Assembly: GCA_964023205.1 (NCBI GenBank)
Contig: OZ026834.1
Location: 47,735,029-47,799,028, forward strand
DNA: 64,000 nucleotides
From: Lutraria lutraria
Lineage: Eukaryota; Mollusca; Bivalvia; Venerida; Mactridae
Direction: 5' to 3'
Below are positions 1-10,900 of this stretch, in pieces. Both the position numbers and the translations under genes were made by a program. Under the pieces are notes generated by a model. It searched no databases and had not been told where the DNA came from. It saw only the letters and a list, made by a program, of their open reading frames with translations. Position 1 is the first letter of the stretch; each line of letters starts with the position of its first letter.

Positions 1-280
1 CAGATTCTTTAAACAATTTTATATGGCTAGGTTCGATTCTTGATATAAGGTCATTTACGGGACAGAGATTAAAACTTGCTAATATTTCTCATAATTATTT
101 AATTTCCACAATATCAACTAACAAAATTTTTATAATGTGAATCAAATTGATGACTTTAAGTACAAGACAAATTTAGTTTTACACCTTTTTTACAGTTAAT
201 TAAGACTTTCTAGCACCAAACAAGTGTACAGAGTTCCCGAAAAACACTAATAGTACAACGTTTTTCATTACTTTGAAATA

Positions 281-372
281 TTTTATATCGTATCGTTGAT
301 ATCGCATATCGCGAGTACCGTATCGCAATACGTATCGTATCGGCTGAGATCTGTATCGGGACAGCCCTATAA
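281..372. repeat. GTATCG-rich degenerate repeat patch
   Basis: Dense cluster of ATCG-containing words (TATCG, GATACG and reverse complements), ending near 'GGGACAGCCCTAT'. Related patches lie at about 18270-18335 and 44455-44550. The pattern resembles the GTATCG-rich interiors of short non-autonomous DNA transposons, but no terminal repeats were delimited. Two overlapping minus-strand open frames run through it and look non-coding. Confidence 0.4.
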
Positions 373-444
373 GTAAGGATTGAAATATTGCGATGAAATT
401 CTGTGTTTTGGTAGCTAACACCCAGTCCATGCTTTTGCTTTGAA

Positions 445-790
445 TCAAGGGCCAGTAGGGTCAAGGTCACTGTTACTAAATATAGAAATCAGTTTCCAGT
501 CAATTACTTAAGTTTGGAATGACTAATCTTGACTCAACTGGGTATTTAACAACGTTGCATGAAAGCTTAGCTTGGAATTGTATTTGGGGTCAGTTTGGTC
601 ATGGTCACTGTTTCTAAAAATAGAAAATCAGTTTCCGGTGAATATCTTAATTAAGGATTTAGACATTTAGATGAAATTTTGTGTGGAGGTAGCTTACATA
701 GAAACCAAGCTTGGAATTGTATTCTATGGCAGTAGGTTAAAGGTCTATGATAACTTATTAGTAGCGCTGGAAACTGAACCACTGATGAAG
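445..790. repeat. Diverged tandem 'GGTCAAGGTCACTG' repeat
   Basis: Two diverged units start near 463 and 597 with GGTCAAGGTCACTG / GGTCATGGTCACTG followed by an 'AATCAGTTTCC' block. A third, weaker unit follows. This is the same general type as the molluscan repeats elsewhere in the window. The remainder of 1-890 shows no gene. Confidence 0.45.
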
Positions 791-891
791 CATTAGCGAA
801 GAATTCTAGAGTACTGTGGTATTAAAGCCTTGGAAAACCTAGTTTAGTGGCACTGCCGCTTTTCTTTTTTTTTGTACAGTGTATATACATA

Positions 892-2207
892 CAGTCAATC
901 TTGTGTTAAGCGACCGCCCAAGGGAAAGACCGAAAGTGGTTTCTTAATACAACGGTCTCTTAATACAAAAACCTGAAGTTTCCGATAGTTGAACTATACC
1001 TAAAGTACCAGCCTTGTTTCATTTCATGTATGGTTTGCTGAAGAGCACTTTTATTGTTAGTAGGTGTTCAACTGTGTTACAAATAATAGTAATTATGATT
1101 ATTATATATGCAATGAAAATCCAGGCCGTTTATTTAAATAATTTATCTAGGTATGTACTTTACCTTGTTCATGGAAAACATAGACAGTACCTTATAGAAA
1201 GATCACCCATGAAACACATTAGTGATGAGGTAAAAAGTAGGGAAATGAATAGCAATGGTAAAATAAAGCATATCTACTATTTGAAATGAAATGCATAGTT
1301 GATGACGTATCACATATTTTCATGGCTGCAATTTTCCATTACAGTAAAGTAAATACCATTTCGCAATTTTTTCACTGTTTTTTAACATGCATATGTTTAA
1401 AACGAAAATCGTGTCTGTCTTATACATTGGTGAAAAGATCAGTCCTTTTTATCCGTGACAAAACAATACAGACAAATTGAATCTATTTTTTTACCGGAGA
1501 AGAAATTTGTCAAATGCGAAACAAGGGAAGTAAATCGTTTTTCATTGGGATGGTCTAAAAACCCATACGATTCCGTACTTTTCATGGATTTCATTGTCGA
1601 AGACGTCTGTTGTGGACGCGAGTTTGAAAATCAACATCAAATGATCGTGCCGTTAATTTCGATACCCTCATGGTGTTGAGTAGTATGAATACTTGGGTTG
1701 AGAAATTAATTGGTGTTTTGATACAAAAGTCTTTATCACGCTTTCGTAAAACTTACGTAATGGAAAGTTACTGTAAACAAAAAATGACGCGGGTTTCTTC
1801 AATGTCTGTCATCATTTATTTTGCTAAAAACTTTTTTTTTACACTCATTACAGTAATTTTCCCAAGGATTTCCAATTATACAACATGTATTTTACCCGAG
1901 TCCTACACTCTAGTGCTCTATGCATACACTAGTGATTATGGTCATGTTTTTCACACATTCATCAGGTGTTAATTATGTCAGTGTTTACAATTAATAATCT
2001 ATGGGAATTAACGATATGACGTGTCAAACGGTCGCTTAATGAAAAGATCTGGGGGATTTTGTCGACATATTGGCGGTCGCTGGTCGGGTTGAGCAAAGAT
2101 CGCTTAATACATTAAAACAAAGTGCAAAAACGCTCGGTAGGATTTTGAAGTGGTCGCTTAAGAAAAAGGTCGCTTAATACACGTGGTCGCATGAGCAAGA
2201 TTTACTG
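892..2207. mobile_element. Non-autonomous Tc1/mariner-type DNA transposon, TA target site
   Basis: The ends are inverted: CAGTCAATCTTGTG at the left, and the reverse complement of the right end reads CAGTAAATCTTGC. A TA dinucleotide flanks both sides (890-891 and 2208-2209), as expected for Tc1/mariner superfamily insertions. Subterminal GGTCGCTTAATAC-like words recur at both ends (about 907-970 and 2028-2190), including the pair of 'GCGACC' blocks just inside the termini, reminiscent of pogo/Tigger-like ends. Several short plus-strand frames (1014-1972) match no transposase motif I recognise, so the interior is probably non-coding. Confidence 0.6.
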
Positions 2208-2666
2208 TATATCAGCAACTACTCATAGGAATTCAATGAAACTTCACACAAGTTATAAAAAGTAAGCCAAGTTGTGCATGCAATAACCAGGTTTTGTTTG
2301 GATTTATTTTCACTGAGTTATGGCCCTTTGTTTTATACAATAGGTAAATTTTGTCCAAACTATTTCTCAACACTACATGCAGGAATTCAGTGAAAGTAGT
2401 TTGCCAAGTTATGAATGTCCACAATAGGTTTTGTCCTAGTCAATTGAATGTGTTATCATCTGTAGTAATTTTTCATATAAGGTGTATTTGGAAATTGGTG
2501 AGGATATATCTAAGCAACAATTAAAAAAATGGAGAAGTGTTATATTTCTTGTTGTAAAATGTAACAATATATGTGTCAAGGCGGCATCTGGGAGTATTCA
2601 TCACCCTCAGTGATAGTTCTAGTTTATTATTAGTATTTTCAACAAATCCCTTCAAACAATTGCTAT

Positions 2667-2760
2667 AGTACAGTGCAACCTCTCTAAAGCAACACCCTTT
2701 GGGAGAAGCAAAATTATGTTGTTGTTGAGTGGTTGTTGCTCTGTGGAGGTTATATTAAGG
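2667..2760. repeat. Partial MITE-like end (CAGTGCAACCTCTC family)
   Basis: Starts 'CAGTGCAACCTCTCTAAAGC' and contains an inverted counterpart near 2735-2757. The same family occurs at 8684-8875 and at 63818-64000. The termini resemble Tc1/mariner-type MITE ends. This copy is short and has no clear duplication. Confidence 0.4.
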
Positions 2761-2909
2761 ACGTTCGCTAAAGTTTCACAATTTTTTTCCACATAATAGT
2801 TCTTGTTCAAACTTTGTGTATCAGAAGAACATCTTATTACATGCTCAAAAATAAAAGATATGGTTCACCATGTTCGTTTTCACTTAAGTAAGCCATATGA
2901 ATTCACTTT

Positions 2910-3710
2910 TTAGCTCACATATCACAAAGTGACAGGGTGAGCTTTAAGGATCAGTCTTTGTCCAGCGTCCGGCGTCGTCAGACTTTACCTTGTGAACACT
3001 AGGGGCCACATTTTTAGCTCAGTTTTAGCAAAACTGGGTCAGAATGTTAATATTGACAAAATCTCGGACCAAATAAGGGAAAACCTTGTGAAATCACTGT
3101 TTTGATTGGATCTTCATGAAACTTTGTCTGAATGTTTATTTCAATAATATGTAGGTCAAGATTGATAATGGGTCATTTCCGTAGTAAAACTAGGTCACTA
3201 GGGCAAATTGCTGGAAAACCTTGTGAACACTCTAGAAGTCACCGTTTTGATTGGATCATCATGAAACATTCATAATATCTTGGACAACTTTGAACATGGG
3301 TCATATTGGGTCAAAAACTAGGTTGCTAGGTCAAATCTTATGAAAAACAATGTTGACACTATAGATTTCACAGTTATAATTGGATCTTCACCAAACTTTG
3401 TCAAATTGTTTGTCTTAATGATATAACGGTCAAGTACAAATATGGGTCATCTGGGCTCAATAACTAGGTCACCATGTCAAATCTTAGGAAAACTTTGTTA
3501 ATACTGTAGATGTCACAGTTTTGATTGGATCTTCACCAAACCTTGTCAGAATGTTTGCCTCAATGATATGTGGGTCAAGGTTGAACAAGTGTCAGTCTGG
3601 GTCAAAAACTGGGTCATCAGGTCAAATCTTAGGTAAATTTTTTGTAAAAGCTCTAAATGTCATGGTTTTAATTGGATCTTGGCCAAACCTTGTCTGATTG
3701 TTTGTCTTAA
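2910..3710 (+). mobile_element. Hairpin-ended molluscan repeat element, 5' part (interrupted by piggyBac)
   Basis: Begins TTTTAGCTCAC with a short hairpin (AGCTCAC ... GGTGAGCT at about 2911-2943). It continues as diverged units of about 146 bp containing 'GGTCATCTGGG', 'AACTAGGTCACC' and 'TTGGATCTTCACCAAAC'. It is broken at 3707-3710 by the piggyBac element and resumes at 7274. A near-complete relative is at 22440-23468. The structure (hairpin start, central tandem repeats, 3' GC-rich hairpin) fits non-autonomous Helitron/Helentron-like elements such as the bivalve 'pearl' type. That assignment is inferred. Confidence 0.65.
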
Positions 3711-4548
3711 CCCATTACCATATATATACGCCTTTTAACTCCTTTATCTATGGCCATATACATACGCTTTTTATCTCCTTTATCTATCGCCGTATAAGTA
3801 CGCATTTTAACTCCTTTATCGGTGGCCATATATGTACGCCTTTTTACGACCGTGATATTTATTCCGAAATTTAATCATTTAAATTAATAATCGGTTCCAA
3901 AAAAATATTTAGATATAAACTTCGAAGTGTAGTAAAATAATTTAGCCAAAAAAATAAAACCGTTGCTTCTTCAGAAAATGTCGTAAAATACGATCAAATT
4001 GCATCAGTATCAATAATATTTACATTTGAAAAATTAGGTCGCACGTGCTATAATATTGTCAATATTTACCGCGAATTTGGGGTTTACACTTGATTGGAAA
4101 AGGAAATTATCGGTGAAGGTCAGTTTTTAAAAATAAGCAACCAATGAAAATCGCCGTATTCATTGATCACGCGGGTTTCCCCATATGTCACTTGGTAACC
4201 GTTGGTGATTTCTCCAAAACACAGCTGTCGTAAACAATGCGTGTGGATATCAATTGGAGATTAACGGGGTGCAATAAAAATTTGACTGATTATGATCGAG
4301 GTGCCATAAAACTTGGCTGATTGTGATCGAGGAAGTAGTGACAAGTTGCGTAAGTATTATGTAATTGTTAATTGAAATTGACGTGCCAAGTATGCCAATT
4401 AAAACAATTGAGAATCAATTGAAATCCAACTTATCCGTGATCATGTATATAATTGACATAATGTTAGATATCGATCAGTTCGTTTGAGAACATCGAAAAC
4501 TTAAGTCTTAGCAAATTTAATTAATTTATTTCAACGACTTTTTTCGTT

Positions 4549-4725
4549 ATGGCAAATATCTTTGATAGTGATTCTGATGAATCAGACTTTTCTGGGTTCG
4601 ATCCCGATGATATCTTGTCTGATGTTGAGGTTCCATTAGTTCATGAGGAGTCATCATCTGATGATGATGATGATGATATTGATAGACGTAATGATGAATG
4701 GACACAGAATTTTACAGCTCCAAGG
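4549..4725 (+). CDS. piggyBac transposase exon 1
   Basis: 59 codons, acidic N-terminal region, donor GT at 4726. The homologous exon at 12681 in copy 2 confirms the start and the reading frame. Confidence 0.8.
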
Positions 4726-6506
4726 GTGTGTTTCATCAAAATAATTATGCATGATTTATCTCAAATTAGAATTACAATATGCAGTCCGTTTTTTTGTTAT
4801 AGTGCTAGCTGTAGTATATGTTATGAAAGCTTTGCAGATCTTTATTTCTTTTTGGATTTAAAAATAAAATAATTTTATGATAATTTTATTAAAATGACAC
4901 ATAGTTCCTATTTATAAGTAGCATTTCCTGAATGATGGTTACCATAATTTATCATACATGAACTTGTTGTAAGTAATGAAATAAATTAAAAGTTTTTCAT
5001 TCATGCATAGTAAAATATTTCTTTGTTTTGCAGATACGTGACTTTGTTGAGAGACCAGGACCAAATCTGCCAGAGGGGTTCGACATTGAATCTGCTACCC
5101 CGTTAGATTATTTTTGGCTACTCTTCCCTGCTCAGCTGATCACAACATTGGTTATGTTCACAAATGGATATGCTGTTTGGAATCAGAATAGGGATGGTCC
5201 TGATCCTTATTTGTTTGATACAACTGAGCCTGAAATGCGTGCATTCTTGGCTATCAACATTCTAATGGGTGTGAATAAACTTCCCAGACTGGATATGTAC
5301 TGGTCTAGTGATCCTTTTATCGGAAATACTGGAATAATCAACACTATGACTTGTAATCGTTTCTCTAAGATTGTGCAATATTTTCATGCTAGTGATCGTA
5401 CACAGGAAATACAACGGGGTCAGACAGGCTACGATAAACTTTTCAAAGTGCGTCATATTTTAGAGACTCTGAGTAACACGTTTATGACCAGATACACTCT
5501 TTCGAAGGAAGTCTCAGTGGACGAGGCTATGATTAGATATACTGGACGCCTCTCCTTCCGTCAGTATATGCCGGCTAAACCCATCAAGCGCGGTATGAAA
5601 GTCTGGATGCTTTGTGACTCGAACAGTGCTTATATGTCTAGATTCCAAGTGTATTTGGGGAAACAGAACAACCAGACTGAACATGGCCTTGGACATAATG
5701 TAGTGAATAGTTTGACTCATCACATTCGTCACACTAACAGATGGATATTTTTTGACAATTTTTTCACTGGTCTTCCCCTTTTGCAGAGCTTGTTGGATAA
5801 TGGATTGTATTCATGTGGTACTATAAGAGTTAATAGGCTGGGTTTCCCTGCTGCATTGAAGAAACCTCAGGATATAAGTGCACGTGGTGACATGAAAATA
5901 ATGCAGTTGGGAGCATCCAATGTGACAGCTAGTGTATGGAAGGATAAGCGTCTTGTTCATCATGTTTCTACTTTGAGTAACCCTTCAGATGTAATGGATG
6001 CACAGCGCCGTATCGATGCCAACATAGTGAATGTTCGCCAACCCCACAGTGTTTGGACTTACAATAAGTTTATGGGTGGAGTTGATCTACATGATCAACT
6101 CAGAATGAATTATAGTGTTGGGCGCAACGGAAAGAAGTGGTGGCGATACCTCTTCTGGTTCTTATTGAATTGTTCAGTTGTGAATAGTTACATTATCTAT
6201 AAGGAAGTGTCTGCCAGACTGACAAGAAAGAAGAGGTATCGTCACATTGACTTTCGCGGAGAACTTATCAGACAACTGATTGGAGGATATCGTAAGAGGA
6301 AAAGGACAACCAGAGACAATGTGTTGCAGCCTGCTGTGGATGTAGCAAACATAGGAGTTCATGTAAACATACGACTACCTGGACTTCGGACTACTTGTAA
6401 ATACCACAAGCAGGCTTTCAACAAGAGAAAGGAGACTGTTTATGGGTGTGCGGTGTGCAATATCCACCTGTGTAAGGATGGTTGCCATCGATTGTACCAT
6501 TCATAG
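4549..6506 (+). CDS. piggyBac transposase, two exons, 549 aa
   Basis: DDE/D transposase that excises and inserts the element at TTAA-type sites. Exon 1 is 4549-4725 (59 codons, very acidic, with runs of D and S) and ends at a GTGTGT donor. Exon 2 is 5034-6506, after a TTTTGCAG acceptor. The junction is phase 0 and gives TAPR|IRDFVERPGP. Motifs seen: SVDEAMIRYTGR (Asp about 222), FFDNFFTGLPLL (Asp about 300) and GGVDLHDQLR (Asp about 410 and 413), which match the catalytic aspartates of the family. The C-terminus has a Cys/His cluster (YGCAVCNIHLC...C) like the family's DNA-binding cysteine-rich domain. Length is slightly below the usual 550-600 aa. Without splicing, exon 1 would read into a stop at about 4870. 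No stop or frameshift interrupts the spliced frame. The start is the first ATG of the acidic exon, whose conserved twin occurs in copy 2. Confidence 0.88.
5034..6506 (+). CDS. piggyBac transposase exon 2 (catalytic core and Cys-rich tail)
   Basis: 490 codons plus TAG. Acceptor CAG at 5031-5033. Carries all the catalytic aspartates and the C-terminal Cys-rich segment. Confidence 0.9.
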   Translation: MRDFVERPGPNLPEGFDIESATPLDYFWLLFPAQLITTLVMFTNGYAVWNQNRDGPDPYLFDTTEPEMRAFLAINILMGVNKLPRLDMYWSSDPFIGNTGIINTMTCNRFSKIVQYFHASDRTQEIQRGQTGYDKLFKVRHILETLSNTFMTRYTLSKEVSVDEAMIRYTGRLSFRQYMPAKPIKRGMKVWMLCDSNSAYMSRFQVYLGKQNNQTEHGLGHNVVNSLTHHIRHTNRWIFFDNFFTGLPLLQSLLDNGLYSCGTIRVNRLGFPAALKKPQDISARGDMKIMQLGASNVTASVWKDKRLVHHVSTLSNPSDVMDAQRRIDANIVNVRQPHSVWTYNKFMGGVDLHDQLRMNYSVGRNGKKWWRYLFWFLLNCSVVNSYIIYKEVSARLTRKKRYRHIDFRGELIRQLIGGYRKRKRTTRDNVLQPAVDVANIGVHVNIRLPGLRTTCKYHKQAFNKRKETVYGCAVCNIHLCKDGCHRLYHS

Positions 6507-7273
6507 TCTAGAGTAAGACTCCAATGAAGTGTGTAGTGAAGTACTGGTTAGAATCCAGGACCATAGTGAAAAATAGACTGATCAATATAGAAATTGATAA
6601 ATGTTACAAAAATTAAATAGTGTTCATAATGATTATAAAGGAAATGAATTATTAGTTACATTAACCTTTTTTGCTTGAAAACATCATGAATTATATGTGC
6701 TACTTTCATGTTATATATATTCAAGAAAAAACTGTGGAATAAATATGAACATTCTTTATGGATAAAGTACAGATATACTAGATTTGCTAATTGGAAATTT
6801 TGGAGATTTTTAGAAGTATTGAAAAACTTATTGTGTGTTTAAAATACTGTGATAAAGGAATTTAATTTAGTAGTAGTATTTATTGCATATTTTCATGTTC
6901 ATTATGACATACTCAATCTTGTTCCTGTTGGTACATTATTAAAAATACTAAGAATTATTACTGAAACAATTGTTGTTGTGTTTAAACTTTCATAATATTC
7001 TTTATATATCCTGAATAAGCACGATTTTGGCATCATTGGAAAGGAAATTTAGTTCTCTACAAACTTTACATTGGTCATAAATTGATTGATTTATGAATTC
7101 TTATGATAAATCAGGTTTAAACCAAGTAGGTATAAATTTGTACAGTTTTCCAATAAACCTGTATATGCACTGTGTGTAAACCTGATAGATTATCTATTGG
7201 TTACTGATAAGCCATCTACTGATAACACTATATGAATGGAAGGTCAGATACAGCTTTATCTCTATGTGGTAAT

Positions 7274-7541
7274 AAGGACAAGTTGAAATATGGGTCACCT
7301 AGGGTTAAAAACTAGGTGACAAGGTCAAATCTTTGGAAAACCTTGTCTATGCTGTGATTTTCATGGTTTTCATTGGATCTTTACCAAATTTTGTCAGAAT
7401 GTTTGTCTTATTCATATGTAGGACAAGTTCTAACATAGGTCATCTGGGGTCAAAAACCAGGTCATCGGTTCAAAACAATGTTTTAATGAGTGAGCAGTGA
7501 TTGACATGTGAGCAATATAGTGCCATCTTGGCCCTCTTGTT
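7274..7541 (+). mobile_element. Hairpin-ended repeat element, 3' part after the piggyBac insertion
   Basis: Resumes at AAGGACAAGTTGAAATATGG, matching 23205 onward in the uninterrupted relative. It ends with GTGAGCAATATAG and the hairpin GCCATCTTGGCCCTCTTGTT, the typical 3' end of the family. Confidence 0.65.
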
Positions 7542-7860
7542 TGTGATAAAATGATGGTAAAATATAAGAAATATATTTTATTTGCTCTGAAACAATATTT
7601 AACCAACATATCTCATAAAATGTTTTTAGATGCTTTTTCTTATTTTTTGCAATATCATTTAGAAAATTTTGGAATGTTTTTGTTGCAAGTAAAAGTCATT
7701 TTCACTTATAAGACATCTTTCTAGGTATAATAACACCTACTTTAATTTTAACACCCAAAAAGCTAATGGGGCTTTAATACATAATTATATTATCTCCAAG
7801 AAATATGTTTTTGTTTAATGATAGTTGTTGTATTTTTCAATTGAAGAGAACTTGATTCAG

Positions 7861-7949
7861 GAAGATCATCTATGGTATGTTTGAAGGAAATGTCAAACTG
7901 TTACCACAGTATCGGGGTTGCTTTTATGACTTTGCGTGAATATGGAAAG
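7861..7949 (+). CDS. TPR gene exon a
   Basis: Acceptor TTGATTCAG, donor GTAATT. Two bases complete a codon from an upstream exon, then 29 codons including CYHSIGVAFMTLREYGK, a TPR helix pair. Ends in phase 0. Confidence 0.65.
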
Positions 7950-10900
7950 GTAATTGTATTTCTGTTGCCAATTCGTTTTAAGGTGCCGTATTTTGTTTTT
8001 CATTTTCCATTGATCAGTGTGTTTACAAATGTTACATTTCAAACCATTATACCTAATTATTGTAAATTGTCTTTGTCTGTTTTAGTCTCACAATGATTGT
8101 GACTTGCTTGAACGCAACTTGCTGCACTGCTTAAAGATTGCTTTTGTTGTATTTTTTGTCAGTAACATTAGTAAAATTTGTAGAATGTTGATCAAGTTTA
8201 GATAATTTCCATTTTTATGTCCCCATATCAATAGATCAGAGGCTTATTGTTTTTGACCTGTCTGACTGTCTGTCTGTTTGCACAAAACTTAAACCTGCCT
8301 ATAAAATCAAAAGACTTGCACCTACAGTCATTAAACATCATTATGTTGGTTCTCTTGACAACCTCTTCAGGACCTGTGCATTGCAATGTCAGTAGGGTCA
8401 AAGTTCAAGTTCACCCAGAGGGCTTGGCTACTTCTTTTCATTTGTTGTATATTTGTCTTGTTTTCAGGTAGAAGAGCCCATTTTAAAAGCTATTCAATAT
8501 ATTGAAGAGTCACAATCTACTGATACCTTATCGCATTTGGCTTTATCCTGGAACAATCTTGGCACGAACTTTTGGCATCTAAATGAACTAGAAAAAGCAA
8601 TGAATTACTTTGATAAAGCTATAGAGGTAAGTTTTGATAAAAACATCTTATTTGTTAGTGACAAAATATTTTCTTGATTGCAGATTGGCAAAGCAATAGG
8701 TTGCATTTTGAAACAGTCTGTTCAGAGTGGCCCTCTCTTGTGCAACAACCTCCCTTCAACAACAGCATGATATTTTCCTACTGTACAATTTAACTATTAA
8801 TTCAACATTTCAACAGCATTTTGCTTCTCCCAAAAGGTGTTGCTTTGGAGAGATTGTATTGTTGCATCTGTCACAGCACATAAAATAATTATGACCTTGT
8901 GACAAATAATACTTTCACAATTATTATAAAACATACATGTAAGTGTCTATGACACAGGTCGGACGTTATGTTACATTATCTATGTTAATTATGTTTCATT
9001 TTTTTAACTCACCGGATTGATCAGGTGAGCTTTTAGGATCGATGAATATCGGGCGTCTGGCGTACGTCCACAATTAGTTTGTAAACACTCTAGCATCCAC
9101 AGCTCTTCATCAATCGTAATCAAACTTGGTCACAATGTACATGGCCACAATGTCTCGGCTAAGTTCGATTATGGGCAAAATCTGATAATAACTTCTAGAG
9201 TTATGGGCCCTTGAATTACAAAATTTGCTATATTTAGTTTGTTTACACTCTAGCGCCTTCATTTATTCACCAATCCTGATCATATATGTTCAGTAAATGT
9301 GTATAACCAAAAGATCTTAACAATTACGATTATGGGCAATATCAGACCAGAACTTCAAGAGTAATGGGCCTTTGACTTAGAAAATCTGCTATATTTGAGT
9401 TTGTTTACACTCTAGCGCATTAATTTATTCACCAATCCTAATCATATTCAGTAAATGTGTATAACCAATAGATCTTGGACAAGTTCAATTATGGGCGGAA
9501 TCGAACCAGAACTTCAAGAGTTATGGGCCCTTGACTTTGAAAATTTGCTATACTTTAGCTTGTTTTCACTCTAGCACCTACATTTATTCACTGATCCTAA
9601 TAATATTTTCAGTAAATGTGTATAACCAAGAGATCTTGGACAAGTTCGATTATGGACGGAATCGGAGCCAAACTTCAAGAGTTATGGGCCCTTGATTTTG
9701 AAAATTTGCTATATTTTAGCTTGTTTACACACTAGCGCCTTCATTTATACACCAATCCTAATAATATTTTCAGTAAATGAGTATAACCAAAAGATCTTGG
9801 ACAAGTTAGATTATGGGCGTAATCGGACCACATTTTCAAGAGTTATGGGCCCTTGACTTAACAAATTTGCTATATTTTAGCTTGTTTACACTCTAGCGCC
9901 TTCATTTATTCACCGATCCTAATCATGTTTACAATGAATGTGTATGACCTTATGGTTTTGGACAAGTTAAGTTATGGGTGGAATCGGACCACAACTTCAA
10001 GAGTTATGGACCCTTGGATTAGAAAATTTGCTACGTTTTAGCTTGTTATAACAGTATTATACCTTCATTGTTGGTTTTGATCACAAAATCTACGTAAAAA
10101 TGAGTTTTACGAGATGGAAACTATATTACCTGGTCATTGATTATTGGCCTTTGTTCTCAGGTGAGCGATAAAGGGCCAATGTGGCCCTCTTGTTCAGGGA
10201 GTAATCTTGGCACCTAACGTGCGCATACCTTGTTCATACCAAGTCTGTCCTTTCATACATTTGTCAATAGTACATCTGCTGACATAAAACGTGTCTTCAA
10301 TTTCATGTACACTAACTCGCCTGGTCAGAAATTGCATCTAGTTGATATCTAGGTCAAGTTCGAATATGGGTTATGTCGGGTCAAAACTAGGTCATATGGT
10401 CACTTAGTGCATTTTCAACATTCAACACCATATACTGACTCTTATTCAAATAGTGTACATGAAATCTTCACCAAACTTTATCAGAAGTTGTAACTACATG
10501 ATATCTAGGTCAACTTCCAATATGGATTATTTAGGGTTAAAAACTGATTCACAGGGTCACTAAGTGCGTTTTAAACATTCAGCATAATGTCCGGACTCTA
10601 ATTCAAATAGTATTAATCCGATCTTCACCAAACTTGTTCAAAACTAATTCAGACAGTTTTATTCGGATCCTCACCAAACTTGATTGAAATGTTCATGGGA
10701 ATGAAATCTCATTCAAATTTGATAACCAGCCCGATATCCTTTTTAGGCCAGTAATAATACATTTTAGGGTAAAACTAATTCCTTCACAAATGTTTTCACG
10801 ATTAAATAAATTAAATAAGGTATCTACATTGTGAGAAAAAAGTCCTCAAAAAAATTCCTTGCAAAATCCTTGAAAATCGATCTCAAAGTTTAAAAAAAAT

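Larger units (their letters stand above)
3711..7273 (+). mobile_element. piggyBac-superfamily transposon, copy 1
   Basis: The left end TTAA|CCCATTACCA (TTAA at 3707-3710) matches the left end of copy 2. Just inside are three to four 36-bp subterminal units (ACGCCTTTTAACTCCTTTAT...). The right end reads TCTATGTGGTAAT and then runs straight into host repeat, where copy 2 has GGTAATGGG plus the target site. About 7-14 bp, including the right TTAA, therefore appear to have been lost. The flanks rejoin the interrupted hairpin-ended repeat, as shown by its uninterrupted relative around 23185-23215. The element encodes a two-exon transposase (4549-6506) whose frame is open, so it is fairly young, but its damaged right end may prevent mobility. 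Confidence 0.85.

Noticed and set aside
1014..1972. Series of plus-strand open frames inside the TA-flanked element
   Set aside because: No transposase motifs could be seen and the frames are short and discontinuous, so I treat the element as non-autonomous.
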